DNA of 64,000 nt from Chitinophagaceae bacterium. Lineage in GTDB: Bacteria; Bacteroidota; Bacteroidia; Chitinophagales; Chitinophagaceae. The stretch lies in the NCBI GenBank assembly GCA_016787085.1, contig JAEUVJ010000053.1, positions 62,001 through 126,000 of the forward strand, given 5' to 3'. The notes under the pieces were generated by a model, which was not told the origin of the DNA, did not search any database, and saw nothing but the letters and a program-made list of their open reading frames with translations. Every line of letters begins with the position of its first letter. The first letter of the stretch is position 1. The translations under genes were made by a program, and so were the position numbers. Positions 43,190 to 51,537 of the stretch are shown here, one piece after another.

Positions 43190-43325
43190 ACGAAACGCTG
43201 TAAGGCCTAAGGAGAGTAACTCAGGTGACGACCGGGCGAACTCCGAAAAAGGCAACTCATAGTGTTCCTCTGTTCTCTGGCAGGTGGTCAAGAGCAACAA
43301 TTAAGATACTTGACCACATTTTTAT
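43190..43325 (+). ncRNA. Candidate structured small RNA with intrinsic terminator
   Basis: A stretch of about 130 nt contains small local helices (GGT-GACG-ACC; CGG-GCGAACT-CCG), a possible long-range stem (GAGAG-AAC at about 43212 with GTTCTCT near 43272), and a 9-bp terminal stem, GTGGTCAAG with CTTGACCAC (43284-43292 and 43309-43317), followed by ATTTTTA. No coding frame spans it. It does not match tmRNA, 6S, RNase P, SRP RNA or a riboswitch that I recognise. The boundaries and promoter are uncertain. Confidence 0.35.
43284..43325 (+). terminator. Intrinsic terminator at the end of the candidate RNA
   Basis: A perfect 9-bp stem, GTGGTCAAG with CTTGACCAC, has a 16-nt loop and is followed by ATTTTTA. 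No coding gene ends close before it. Confidence 0.6.
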
Positions 43326-43569
43326 AAATCGTAGAATCTTATTACGGTTTGAAAGTAGTAACCTAACGCCAAAACCCCAAAATTATTTTAAATAAATTTG
43401 ACAAAAGGCGCTTGCCACTAACATTGAATTTTGCGTTATTTGGGCTGAACTAATACGGTCAACTTCTTGTATCCTATGCATCAACATAACATCGTAACCA
43501 AACTGACGTAACACAGAATATCCAAACAAACGCAAAGCCCCGGCCGTTGTGTCATTTAACTTTACTTAT

Positions 43570-44322
43570 ATGAAAAAATTGGTATCACTAATTATCGCTC
43601 TGACACTAGTCGCCATTGCATGTAAAAAAACAAAAACTGATCCTCCGCCCGACGGATTTCCAACTTCCGCAGAAACGAAGCCTCAGTATAATAATACCAG
43701 CTTTGGTGTATATAAAGGTATCATTGTAGGTTCAACCGGAACAGTAGTATTAAGAATCAATAATGGAGATACAATTGTAAAAGGCTATCTAAGTATAGGC
43801 AGTGTTAAAGACACACTGTCAACAACTCAACAGCTGGTAGCTGGCCAGCCAATATTAAGTCTGAATTTTTCTGGCCGAATATCGTCTTTTACGTTATCGG
43901 CCAATGCCGACGGAAGTAATGCTCAAATTACAAACCTAAATATTGCCGGCCATCCCAATGCAAAAGCTTTAGTTGTTCATGAAAATTCTACTCAACAGGT
44001 CTTGTGTTATGAAGGAACAATCAGTGGCGACTTGAATGGGGCAATTTGTTTCGTAAAAACAGGCACTCCTATTCGAAGCGAACCCGTGAGTTTTCTTGCA
44101 AAAATTTCAAGCGACACATTCTTCTTAAAAGGTAACTGTATTCCAGAAACAGATACATTGCGGACACATACACATTATATGTATGACTTAGGCAACCCGG
44201 TTAGAACATTTTCTGGCTATCCCACATTTAGCAATACAAATGTGACTGGCTCGTGGGTTTCATTCTTCCCACCGACAGGCACAACTTTTCGGGGAACGAT
44301 AAATTGTATAAGAACCTATTAA
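43570..44322 (+). CDS. Orphan lipoprotein of unknown function
   Basis: The 250-aa protein starts MKKLVSLIIALTLVAIACKK, a lipoprotein signal with Cys18 as the lipid site. The mature part is Ser/Thr/Asn-rich and beta-strand-like (FGVYKGIIVGSTGTVVLRIN, LNFSGRISSFTLSANADG). One segment (VSFLAKISSDTFFLKG) could be part of a beta-sandwich. I do not recognise the family. The ATG at 43570 is used; the longer reading adds seven unsupported residues. Base composition is more AT-rich than the flanking glg genes, which supports an accessory origin. Confidence 0.75.
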   Translation: MKKLVSLIIALTLVAIACKKTKTDPPPDGFPTSAETKPQYNNTSFGVYKGIIVGSTGTVVLRINNGDTIVKGYLSIGSVKDTLSTTQQLVAGQPILSLNFSGRISSFTLSANADGSNAQITNLNIAGHPNAKALVVHENSTQQVLCYEGTISGDLNGAICFVKTGTPIRSEPVSFLAKISSDTFFLKGNCIPETDTLRTHTHYMYDLGNPVRTFSGYPTFSNTNVTGSWVSFFPPTGTTFRGTINCIRTY

Positions 44323-44539
44323 AAAGAATAAAAATGCACAACAGCGAGGCTTTGCGACAGAAGGGGCTGCCGAATAAATCCTCATCTTAATCCTACTCCC
44401 GGCTTCAAATCCGGCTGGCCGAACACGGATGAACAACAGAAGACATTCTCACCTTTTGTAACTTCTGTTGGCTGCAGTTCCGTACCGGACGTTTCCCAAA
44501 TGCTATGCCGAACGGAAAGCTGTAGCCGTTAACTGATCA

Positions 44540-45265
44540 TCACAAAAATATATTCCATATTTGCTGCTGCCCCCAGGTGCCCCAGTCAGAAGTTGCCTTC
44601 CTTACATTCTCCTGCAGTTCTGCTGCCACTTTCTTTTTGCCTTTGGTAGGCGCTACTATTAGTTTGGGGTCATAGCCACTCAACTGTACTTTGGTAGCTA
44701 CCCAGCTGGTGAACATGCGGGGAATGGTGATGCCGAGTATCATACCGGGCAAGCCACTGATACCCATCGGGCCGCCGCTGACGGTGATCTCGTCGGTATA
44801 AAAAGCAAATACATATACACTATCGAAGATGATGCCGGTGGCTTTCCGGCAGTTAAAGCCTGCAATTTCCCTTGTTTCGTTCGGTGATAATTTCCAGTTG
44901 ATGTTCATCAGGGTATCGCTGAGCAGGTACGTATTATCAAATACAAACTTCTGGTGTGTATAAACGCCGCTGTTATAGTCACTGAACCAGAGGTTGTCTT
45001 CTCCTTCATTGCCCCAGGGCATTTTAGTACGTTCATCCTTCCGGTCATATTTATAGATCGCCTTGTTGTCCGTAAAACTGAGATGGTAATAGCTGGTGGA
45101 GAATTGCGGGAAGCGGTCTTTTGCCATTTCGGCCCATATACCATCGCCGAATAGCCGGTGGTTATTACGTCTTACTTCATACTCGATCAACCCGCTGCCG
45201 ATGAATTGCTGGGTATTGCCTGATGCGGCGGTAAACAAAGCGATAATGAAGAATATCTTTTTCAT
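44540..45265 (-). CDS. GLPGLI family protein
   Basis: The 241-aa protein has a signal peptide (MKKIFFIIALFTAASGNTQ) and the name motif of the family, GLPGMILGI, preceded by GPMGIS. GLPGLI proteins are small exported Bacteroidota proteins often encoded beside a TonB-receptor-like barrel, as here, where it follows the barrel gene by 19 bp. The role of the pair is not known; transport or surface assembly has been suggested by context. Cys in GFNCRKATG is conserved-looking. The ATG at 45265 gives a clean signal peptide. Confidence 0.9.
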   Translation of the reverse strand: MKKIFFIIALFTAASGNTQQFIGSGLIEYEVRRNNHRLFGDGIWAEMAKDRFPQFSTSYYHLSFTDNKAIYKYDRKDERTKMPWGNEGEDNLWFSDYNSGVYTHQKFVFDNTYLLSDTLMNINWKLSPNETREIAGFNCRKATGIIFDSVYVFAFYTDEITVSGGPMGISGLPGMILGITIPRMFTSWVATKVQLSGYDPKLIVAPTKGKKKVAAELQENVRKATSDWGTWGQQQIWNIFL

Positions 45266-45284
45266 ATACTGTTGATGATTATAA

Positions 45285-48074
45285 TTAAAAGTCAGCAGGT
45301 TTGCCATTCTTTGAGAAATTCCAGGTCACCGCCACCTGCCAGAAACGGCGGAGTGTATTATAATAGGTCTCTGTAAAACTATAGCTGCTGAAATTCCGGT
45401 TATACCCGCGGTTCTGGTTCAGGATATCATATACGGCAAATCTTAATTCCAGTTCATTCTTGAAAAATCCTTTGGTGACATTGGCATTCCAGGTAGCGAA
45501 GTTATTATCAGTCGGAAAACGGGGATCTTTCTGGCGATACTGGAAGTTGGCGTCAGATCCGATGCGGAAATTCTTAGGCAAATGCGCTTCGCCGCCAAAC
45601 CATCCCTGCACCTGCCAGTATTCTGCATTGGCAGAGGTGTTGACAGTGGCTTTCGATGAATTCCATGTCAGGTTGGGGCTGAAATAGAAATTGTATTTGT
45701 TCTCGATATACTGGCTGATACTGATCCTTGCCCCGTAACCGGTCGTGTTGGTAGTATTCTTTATTGCAACGGTCGAGCCCGGCGAACTGACAAAATCAAT
45801 ATTGCGGTTCTTATTAAAGGTTGGCCCGATGCCCACACGCCATTTTGTATCCGGTATTTTAAATCCGTAATCACCGTAAAAGTTGATGTTGTAAAGACCG
45901 CTTACATTGACGGTCTGGTAGGTCCTTCTGCCGAGCGTATCAATCGTACTGAAGTTGGTAAAGGCATTTTGTGTGAAGTTCACCGACAGGTTGGTCCAGA
46001 TATTTCTTTCCTTTAATACATTGTACGTGTTATAACCCATATTGAACGAGTGGCGGAAAGATTGTTTGAGATCGGGGTTGCCTTTATAGATATTGAAAGG
46101 ATCGGTGTTGACCCGGATCGGCTGCAGTTGCTCCAGCGAAGGAGCGGTAGTATTACCATTATAATTGAACCGGAAGGCTTCATTGGGTTTGAACTTGTAC
46201 TGGAAAGTAGCACGCGGGAAGAAGTTGGTGAAGTTGTATTTATACTCCAGGCCCTCCGTCACATTCTTTTGGGTGAAATGGCTGAAACCTACTGATGAGC
46301 CGAAAGAGAAGTTATATTTTTTCTTCACCATTCTGAAGCTGGCACCCGGGGTATTGACCAGCCTGTTAAAAACAAACGAATTACTTAGTGAATCAATCTT
46401 ATCCTCGTATTTGCCGCCGCCATCGCCGGCGTTGGTAACACGTTCATTGGTGTTATTGTAATACCCAAGGGAATAACTCAGTTCAAGGTAGGTATCCTTC
46501 ATCAGGGGTTCGGTGTAGGCAAATTTTGTAACAATGCTTTTATTCTCACTGTTACGGATATTTTGCTGGTCAAGGGTATCCCGGAAGCTGACCAGCCCGC
46601 CTTTGTAGTAATTATTATATGACTGAAGCAGCCCGTCGTTCTTTGATTCGCTCCAGTTGATATCTGCATTTACGGAAAGGGTTCTTGATAGTTTTTTGAA
46701 CTTATGTTTCCAGAGCAGGGAAGAAGCTACACTGTTGTTGTCGGCTTCATTGGTACTGTTGCGGCGGCTGTTATTGATCGAATCATTTTCTTCCGTAAAT
46801 GATTCGGTAAAAAACCGGGTGGCTGTACGGGTATTGTTCCGGTTGATCTTTGCCGTCCATTTCAGCGAGTTCATGGAGTCAATATTCGACTCCATTGTCA
46901 TGTTGAAGCCATGTTTGATCGTCGAGTTAAAGCGGTTGGTCACGGAGTTCGTATTCCAGGTACTGTCCGGCCAGAAGTTGCGGGCAAACGTGTTGGTAAT
47001 ACCCGGGGCGTTTACCTTGCTGAATTTGTACCCGGCATTAAAACTGTTCTTACCATTGTTGAATTTATTGCTGTAATGTAAACCCCCGTTCCAGTTCGTA
47101 GGAATGCCATTTCTTCCACCCGAGTAGTTATCATCGCCGCCACCGTCCCATGATATGTACATGCCGCCATCGTCATCCATGCCGCTGGTTAAGCCTTCCA
47201 TACCGCCGCCATAGTTTTGTGCATCCCGCCAGTCAAGATTGGTCTGGCCGGTATTGCTCATGATGCCGTAGGCAGCCAGTTTCCGCTTTGCTTTAAAGGC
47301 GTTGGCCATAATAGAATTGCTGAACTTGTCTTTCAATCCTCCGCCGATCTCCGCTTTACCGAAATACCCTTTCTTTTTATCTTCTTTAAGTTTCAGGTTG
47401 ATCGTCTTGTCCTTTACCCCGTCATCAATACCTGTGAACTCAGCCTGGTCGCTTTTCTTGTCAAACACCTGTACTTCCTGTACTACATCGGCACGCAGGT
47501 TCTTGGTGGCTATGCCCGGATCGCTGCCAAAGAACTCTTCTCCATCTACCAATACCTTGGTCACTCTTTCACCCATTGCCGTGATGGTGCCGTTCTTGTC
47601 CACCTGTATGCCGGGTAGCCTTCGCAATAATTCTTCTACATTGGCGCCTTCTCTTACTTTAAAGCTATCGGCAGTGTAAATAGTTGTATCGCCTTTTATT
47701 TTGATAGGAGAACCGCTTTTCAGGATCACTTCGGCCAGCAGCTTGCTTTTGGGGATCATGAACAGCTTTCCGATATCGGTTGTCTCACCAGGTTTTAGTT
47801 CAACCTGGTCAAAGTAATCACCAACATAGGGATGGGTGACCATAAGAATATACTTACCGGACGGTATATTGTTAACTGAAAAGTTACCGGCCCGGTCGGC
47901 CCGGGTAAAGCCGGTCAATACAGAATCTTTGGGATGGAGCAAAGTAATAACTGTGTTCTGCAGGTTCCTTCTTTCCGTGGTATCGGTCACAGTCCCTTTG
48001 ATGGAAGATGTTTGTCCTGCAACATTGAATGAAAAGAATAGCAGGACAAAGGAAGAAAAGAGCAGTTTTCTCAT
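45285..48074 (-). CDS. TonB-receptor-like outer-membrane beta-barrel protein
   Basis: The 929-aa protein has a signal peptide (1-20), a carboxypeptidase-regulatory-like domain (about 23-100: GTVTDTTERRNLQNTVI, GKYILMVTHPYVGDY), a plug-like region (about 130-215: EELLRRLPGIQVDKNGTITAMG, VDGEEFFGSDP), and a long barrel of the OMP_b-brl_3 type to the end (last strand AVTWNFSKNGKP). Such proteins resemble TonB-dependent receptors but often lack a clear TonB box. The substrate is unknown. Gly/Asp/Asn-rich loops lie around residues 290-330. It is encoded just upstream of the GLPGLI gene in the same operon. Confidence 0.92.
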   Translation of the reverse strand: MRKLLFSSFVLLFFSFNVAGQTSSIKGTVTDTTERRNLQNTVITLLHPKDSVLTGFTRADRAGNFSVNNIPSGKYILMVTHPYVGDYFDQVELKPGETTDIGKLFMIPKSKLLAEVILKSGSPIKIKGDTTIYTADSFKVREGANVEELLRRLPGIQVDKNGTITAMGERVTKVLVDGEEFFGSDPGIATKNLRADVVQEVQVFDKKSDQAEFTGIDDGVKDKTINLKLKEDKKKGYFGKAEIGGGLKDKFSNSIMANAFKAKRKLAAYGIMSNTGQTNLDWRDAQNYGGGMEGLTSGMDDDGGMYISWDGGGDDNYSGGRNGIPTNWNGGLHYSNKFNNGKNSFNAGYKFSKVNAPGITNTFARNFWPDSTWNTNSVTNRFNSTIKHGFNMTMESNIDSMNSLKWTAKINRNNTRTATRFFTESFTEENDSINNSRRNSTNEADNNSVASSLLWKHKFKKLSRTLSVNADINWSESKNDGLLQSYNNYYKGGLVSFRDTLDQQNIRNSENKSIVTKFAYTEPLMKDTYLELSYSLGYYNNTNERVTNAGDGGGKYEDKIDSLSNSFVFNRLVNTPGASFRMVKKKYNFSFGSSVGFSHFTQKNVTEGLEYKYNFTNFFPRATFQYKFKPNEAFRFNYNGNTTAPSLEQLQPIRVNTDPFNIYKGNPDLKQSFRHSFNMGYNTYNVLKERNIWTNLSVNFTQNAFTNFSTIDTLGRRTYQTVNVSGLYNINFYGDYGFKIPDTKWRVGIGPTFNKNRNIDFVSSPGSTVAIKNTTNTTGYGARISISQYIENKYNFYFSPNLTWNSSKATVNTSANAEYWQVQGWFGGEAHLPKNFRIGSDANFQYRQKDPRFPTDNNFATWNANVTKGFFKNELELRFAVYDILNQNRGYNRNFSSYSFTETYYNTLRRFWQVAVTWNFSKNGKPADF

Positions 48075-48353
48075 GGCTGATTAATGGTTAATGGTTTTGA
48101 CGCAAATTAGGCCCCGCACACTAAACAATCCACCACATTTACAAGGCCGGGCAAAAATGACTATTTCCGGTTAAAACAGGCTGTCATTTATTTTACAAAC
48201 CTGTTAATATTTCAATAAAAAGACGTAAGTTGGGTGAGACGCAAAGAAGAATTGATTCCACAAATGTTCGCAACAAAAAAAGATATGACGGAATAAATGC
48301 ATATCATTTAGGGTTGCTGCAAAAAATAATACTGTCACTTTAAAAAGATCAGT

Positions 48354-50306
48354 ATGCCAGACTCCATCACTAAGTACGAAGAAGCCCATTTTGTTGATAC
48401 CAGCAAGCTGGTCTGGAACTACTCTATGCTGACCGATGAAGATGTCAGCAATTTTCAGCAGGGTACTAATTATGCTGCATATAAAAAATTCGGTTCTCAT
48501 TCTATACAGGTAAGCGGGCAATGGGGTATGTATTTCTGTGTATGGGCGCCCAACGGCACATCAGTATCCGTAATAGGCAATTTCAATCACTGGAAAAAGG
48601 GGGAGTATGAACTATATCCAAGGTGGGACAACAGCGGTATATGGGAAGGGTTCATTCCCGGTTTTAAGTTAGGCGAATCGTACAAGTATCATATCGTGGG
48701 CTTTCATGGAAGGGAAACAGATAAAGGGGATCCGTTTGCTCATTTCTGGGAAAGAAGACCGGCTACGGCCACCATTACCTGGGATATGTATTATGATTGG
48801 AAGGACGAGGCCTGGATGAAGAAAAGAAAAAAGCATAATTCATTGGATGCACCCTGGAGTGTATATGAAGTACACCTGGCAAGCTGGATGAGACCCGATA
48901 AGAATGATGAAGAAACGTATAACACGTATGACCAGATAACCGAGCATTTGGTCCCGTATGTAAAAGAAATGGAATTTACCCATGTGGAACTGATGCCGGT
49001 GATGGAGCATCCCTTTGACGGGAGCTGGGGCTATCAGTGTACCGGTTTTTTTGCGGCTACTTCACGTTTTGGCGATCCGCAGGGCCTGATGCGATTGATT
49101 GATGCATTTCACCAGGCGGATATTGGGGTGATATTAGACTGGGTGCCTTCCCATTTTCCGTATGATTCGCATGGCTTGTTCATGTTCGATGGCACTCATA
49201 CGTTTGAGTATGCCGACATGCGAAAAGGATTTCATCCTGACTGGAACAGCTATATATTTAATTATAAAAGGGGAGAAGTAAAATCATTCCTGATCAGCAG
49301 CGCCCGGTTCTGGTTCGATATGTTCCATATTGACGGCATACGTGTAGATGCTGTTAGTTCTATGCTGAAGCTGAATTATTCCAGGGAGGAAGGAGAGTGG
49401 GAGCCGAATGAACATGGCGGTGATGGCAACCTGGAAGCGATCGCATTTATAAAAGATCTGAATCAGACCATCTACAGAGATTTTCCCGATGTACAGACCA
49501 TTGCCGAAGAAGCCACCGACTGGCCGGGTGTGACCAAACCAACCTGGGGAGATGGATTAGGCTTTGGCATGAAATGGATGATGGGCTGGATGCATGATAC
49601 GCTCGATTTTTTTGAACTCGATCCCGTGGCCCGTAAGTTTCACCAGGATAAGTTTTCGTTCAGTATGATGTACTATTATGATGAAAACTTCATGCTGCCG
49701 TTAAGCCATGATGAAGTAGTGCATGGCAAAAGTCCGATGCTGTTTAAAATGCCGGGTGATGAATGGCAAAAAGCGGCTAATCTCCGCCTGCTTTATACCT
49801 ATATGTGGGCACATCCCGGCGCCAAGCTCTTATTCATGGGTGGCGAGTTCGGGCAGACCAGCGAATGGAATTATAAATCGGAATTAGAATGGCATCTGTT
49901 GCAATATGATGTGCACAAAAAACTTAAAGACTGCGTAGCTGACCTGAATAAACTCCTGAAACAGGAACCGGCCTTATATGAGAACCAATTCACCATTTAC
50001 GGGTTTGAATGGGTGGATCTCAATCACCGGGAAGAATCGGTGATGGTGTATCGGCGGAAAGGAAAACTGCCCGAAGATGACCTGCTGATCGTGTTGAACA
50101 TGACCCCGATAGTCCGTAACGACTGGGACATCTATGTAAGGGGAAAAACCTACGAAAAAGAGATTTTTAACTCCGATAGCGCAATATACTGGGGAACCGG
50201 CAACGTTTACAATCCTGACATCAGGTCGGAACTGGTTGACAAGGAACAGGAAATTTACCGGATACGGCTAAATTTACCCCCGCTGGCTGGCCTGATCCTG
50301 AAATAA
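48354..50306 (+). CDS. glgB: 1,4-alpha-glucan branching enzyme
   Basis: The 650-aa protein makes the alpha-1,6 branches of glycogen. The N-terminal CBM48 domain (about 40-135: GMYFCVWAPNGTSVSVIGNFNHW) precedes the GH13 barrel. Catalytic residues are Asp332 in IDGIRVDAVSS, Glu385 in TIAEEATDWP and Asp453 in LSHDEVVHG. Motif HPFDGSWGYQ is typical of branching enzymes. A C-terminal beta domain completes it. It works with GlgA and GlgC, but about 6 kb of unrelated DNA lies between them, so it has its own transcription unit. Confidence 0.95.
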   Translation: MPDSITKYEEAHFVDTSKLVWNYSMLTDEDVSNFQQGTNYAAYKKFGSHSIQVSGQWGMYFCVWAPNGTSVSVIGNFNHWKKGEYELYPRWDNSGIWEGFIPGFKLGESYKYHIVGFHGRETDKGDPFAHFWERRPATATITWDMYYDWKDEAWMKKRKKHNSLDAPWSVYEVHLASWMRPDKNDEETYNTYDQITEHLVPYVKEMEFTHVELMPVMEHPFDGSWGYQCTGFFAATSRFGDPQGLMRLIDAFHQADIGVILDWVPSHFPYDSHGLFMFDGTHTFEYADMRKGFHPDWNSYIFNYKRGEVKSFLISSARFWFDMFHIDGIRVDAVSSMLKLNYSREEGEWEPNEHGGDGNLEAIAFIKDLNQTIYRDFPDVQTIAEEATDWPGVTKPTWGDGLGFGMKWMMGWMHDTLDFFELDPVARKFHQDKFSFSMMYYYDENFMLPLSHDEVVHGKSPMLFKMPGDEWQKAANLRLLYTYMWAHPGAKLLFMGGEFGQTSEWNYKSELEWHLLQYDVHKKLKDCVADLNKLLKQEPALYENQFTIYGFEWVDLNHREESVMVYRRKGKLPEDDLLIVLNMTPIVRNDWDIYVRGKTYEKEIFNSDSAIYWGTGNVYNPDIRSELVDKEQEIYRIRLNLPPLAGLILK

Positions 50307-50379
50307 TTTGTACATTGTAATCCCTGAATGGAATAAGCCGTGTCTGTAACATGGTTTATCACCCTTAAAACAATTTGTG

Positions 50380-51450
50380 ATGCTGATCCTATCGAATATC
50401 CGTACATCGAAAAACACCCTGCTGCGTGCAGTGCCGGCTACTTGTATTTTACTGGCCGTTTCTTCTCTTACATTTTCCCAGAACAAAGACAGCGCTGACC
50501 ATTTTCTGCAAAAAGGATTACAGGAAAAACAGAATGGCAGAAGGATGGAATCACTGAAGCAGTTCGAAAAGGCATTGAAATTTGACACAACCAATCAGGC
50601 GCTTTTTACAGAACTGGCTTCTGCTTATATGGATCTTCGGAAGTATTACCAGGCAAGGGAAACGTACAAAAAATTAGAACAGCTGGGCGATCAGTCATCC
50701 ACCAATTATAAGCATTTGCTTACGTTGTCCTATAACCTGAAGCAGCAGGATGATGTATTACTATATGCTGATAAACTAAAGAAAGCTGATCCGGCAGAGA
50801 AAGTAAATTTTTATATCGGTAAAGTGCATTACGACCGGGAAAACTATGGGGAGGCTATTAAAACATTGAACGAAGCAGTTAAGGAAGATCCGGCCAATGC
50901 TGAAGCGCCTTACATGATCGCCCGCAGCTATGCCGATATGCTGAACTATAAACAGTCCATCCCTTATTTCCAGAAAGCCATCGCCCTTGATAGCACAAAA
51001 CCTTACTGGATCTATGAAATGGCGTTGATATATTATGGCATGAATGACAGTAAGAATACCCTGAAATATATGCTGGAAGCGGGTAATAAAGGTTTGACAA
51101 AAGGCAATGACTACCTGGAGAACCTCGGTATCGCTTACCTGGATGTCGGAGACCTGGAGAACGGTATTAAGATCATGAGCGAGATATTAAAAAGGAAGCC
51201 CAGCGATATCAATATCCTGAACATGGTGGCCGAGGCCTATTACTACAAAGGAAAGTATAATGATGCTATTGATTACTGGGACAGGATACTTGAGTATGAT
51301 AAACAAAGTGCCTCTGCCCTGTACATGATCGGGATGAGCTACCAGAAGAAAGGGGATAAAGAGAAAGGACAGTTGCTTTGCGATAAGGCTATTGAAATGG
51401 ATCCAAGCCTCGCCAACCTTAAACAGAAAAAACAAATGCCGGGCCTTTAA
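50380..51450 (+). CDS. Exported tetratricopeptide-repeat protein
   Basis: The 356-aa protein has an N-terminal hydrophobic segment (about residues 15-33, ending SLTFSQ) that looks like a signal peptide. It is followed by about eight TPR-like helical repeats, for example RRMESLKQFEKALKFDTTNQ, YGEAIKTLNEAVKEDPANAE and YNDAIDYWDRILEYDKQS. TPR arrays bind peptides or partner proteins. No enzyme domain is present. The ATG at 50380 is used; the codon before it is an in-frame GTG. It lies 73 bp after glgB and ends at a strong terminator. Confidence 0.88.
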   Translation: MLILSNIRTSKNTLLRAVPATCILLAVSSLTFSQNKDSADHFLQKGLQEKQNGRRMESLKQFEKALKFDTTNQALFTELASAYMDLRKYYQARETYKKLEQLGDQSSTNYKHLLTLSYNLKQQDDVLLYADKLKKADPAEKVNFYIGKVHYDRENYGEAIKTLNEAVKEDPANAEAPYMIARSYADMLNYKQSIPYFQKAIALDSTKPYWIYEMALIYYGMNDSKNTLKYMLEAGNKGLTKGNDYLENLGIAYLDVGDLENGIKIMSEILKRKPSDINILNMVAEAYYYKGKYNDAIDYWDRILEYDKQSASALYMIGMSYQKKGDKEKGQLLCDKAIEMDPSLANLKQKKQMPGL

Positions 51451-51472
51451 ATATTGTTAACGGTAAAATAGG

Positions 51473-51502
51473 AAAACAGCCTCCGGCGACGGAGGCTGTT
51501 TT
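51473..51502. terminator. Bidirectional intrinsic terminator
   Basis: A 13-bp perfect stem, AAAACAGCCTCCG with CGGAGGCTGTTTT, encloses loop GCGA. It lies between the ends of the TPR gene and the lyase-like gene and can serve both. Confidence 0.9.
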
Positions 51503-51537
51503 ATTATGCCTGGTCACAGGCGGGTTGATTCCCCTTT

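Larger units (their letters stand above)
42591..43422. repeat. 832-bp segment bounded by 11-bp perfect inverted repeats
   Basis: GTTAGTGGCAA at 42591-42601 is matched by TTGCCACTAAC at 43412-43422. The segment encloses the 56-aa Cys-rich ORF and the RNA-like element. I see no transposase and no obvious target-site duplication, so a mobile origin is only inferred. Confidence 0.5.
43133..43569. other. Intergenic region with two hairpins and an RNA-like element
   Basis: About 440 bp between the small Cys-rich ORF and the orphan lipoprotein gene. It holds the hairpin at 43144-43167, the candidate RNA ending at the hairpin and T-run 43284-43325, and the right inverted-repeat copy at 43412-43422. 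The rest (43423-43569) shows no gene, and I see no clear promoter before the lipoprotein. Confidence 0.5.

Noticed and set aside
42591..43422. Integron attC sites at the ends of the segment
   Set aside because: The repeats GTTAGTG and CACTAAC do not fit the GTTRRRY / RYYYAAC core boxes, and no integrase is present.
44395..44435. tRNA T-arm-like string (CCGG-CTTCAAAT-CCGG)
   Set aside because: No acceptor, D or anticodon arms are found at the right spacing, so it is a chance palindrome.
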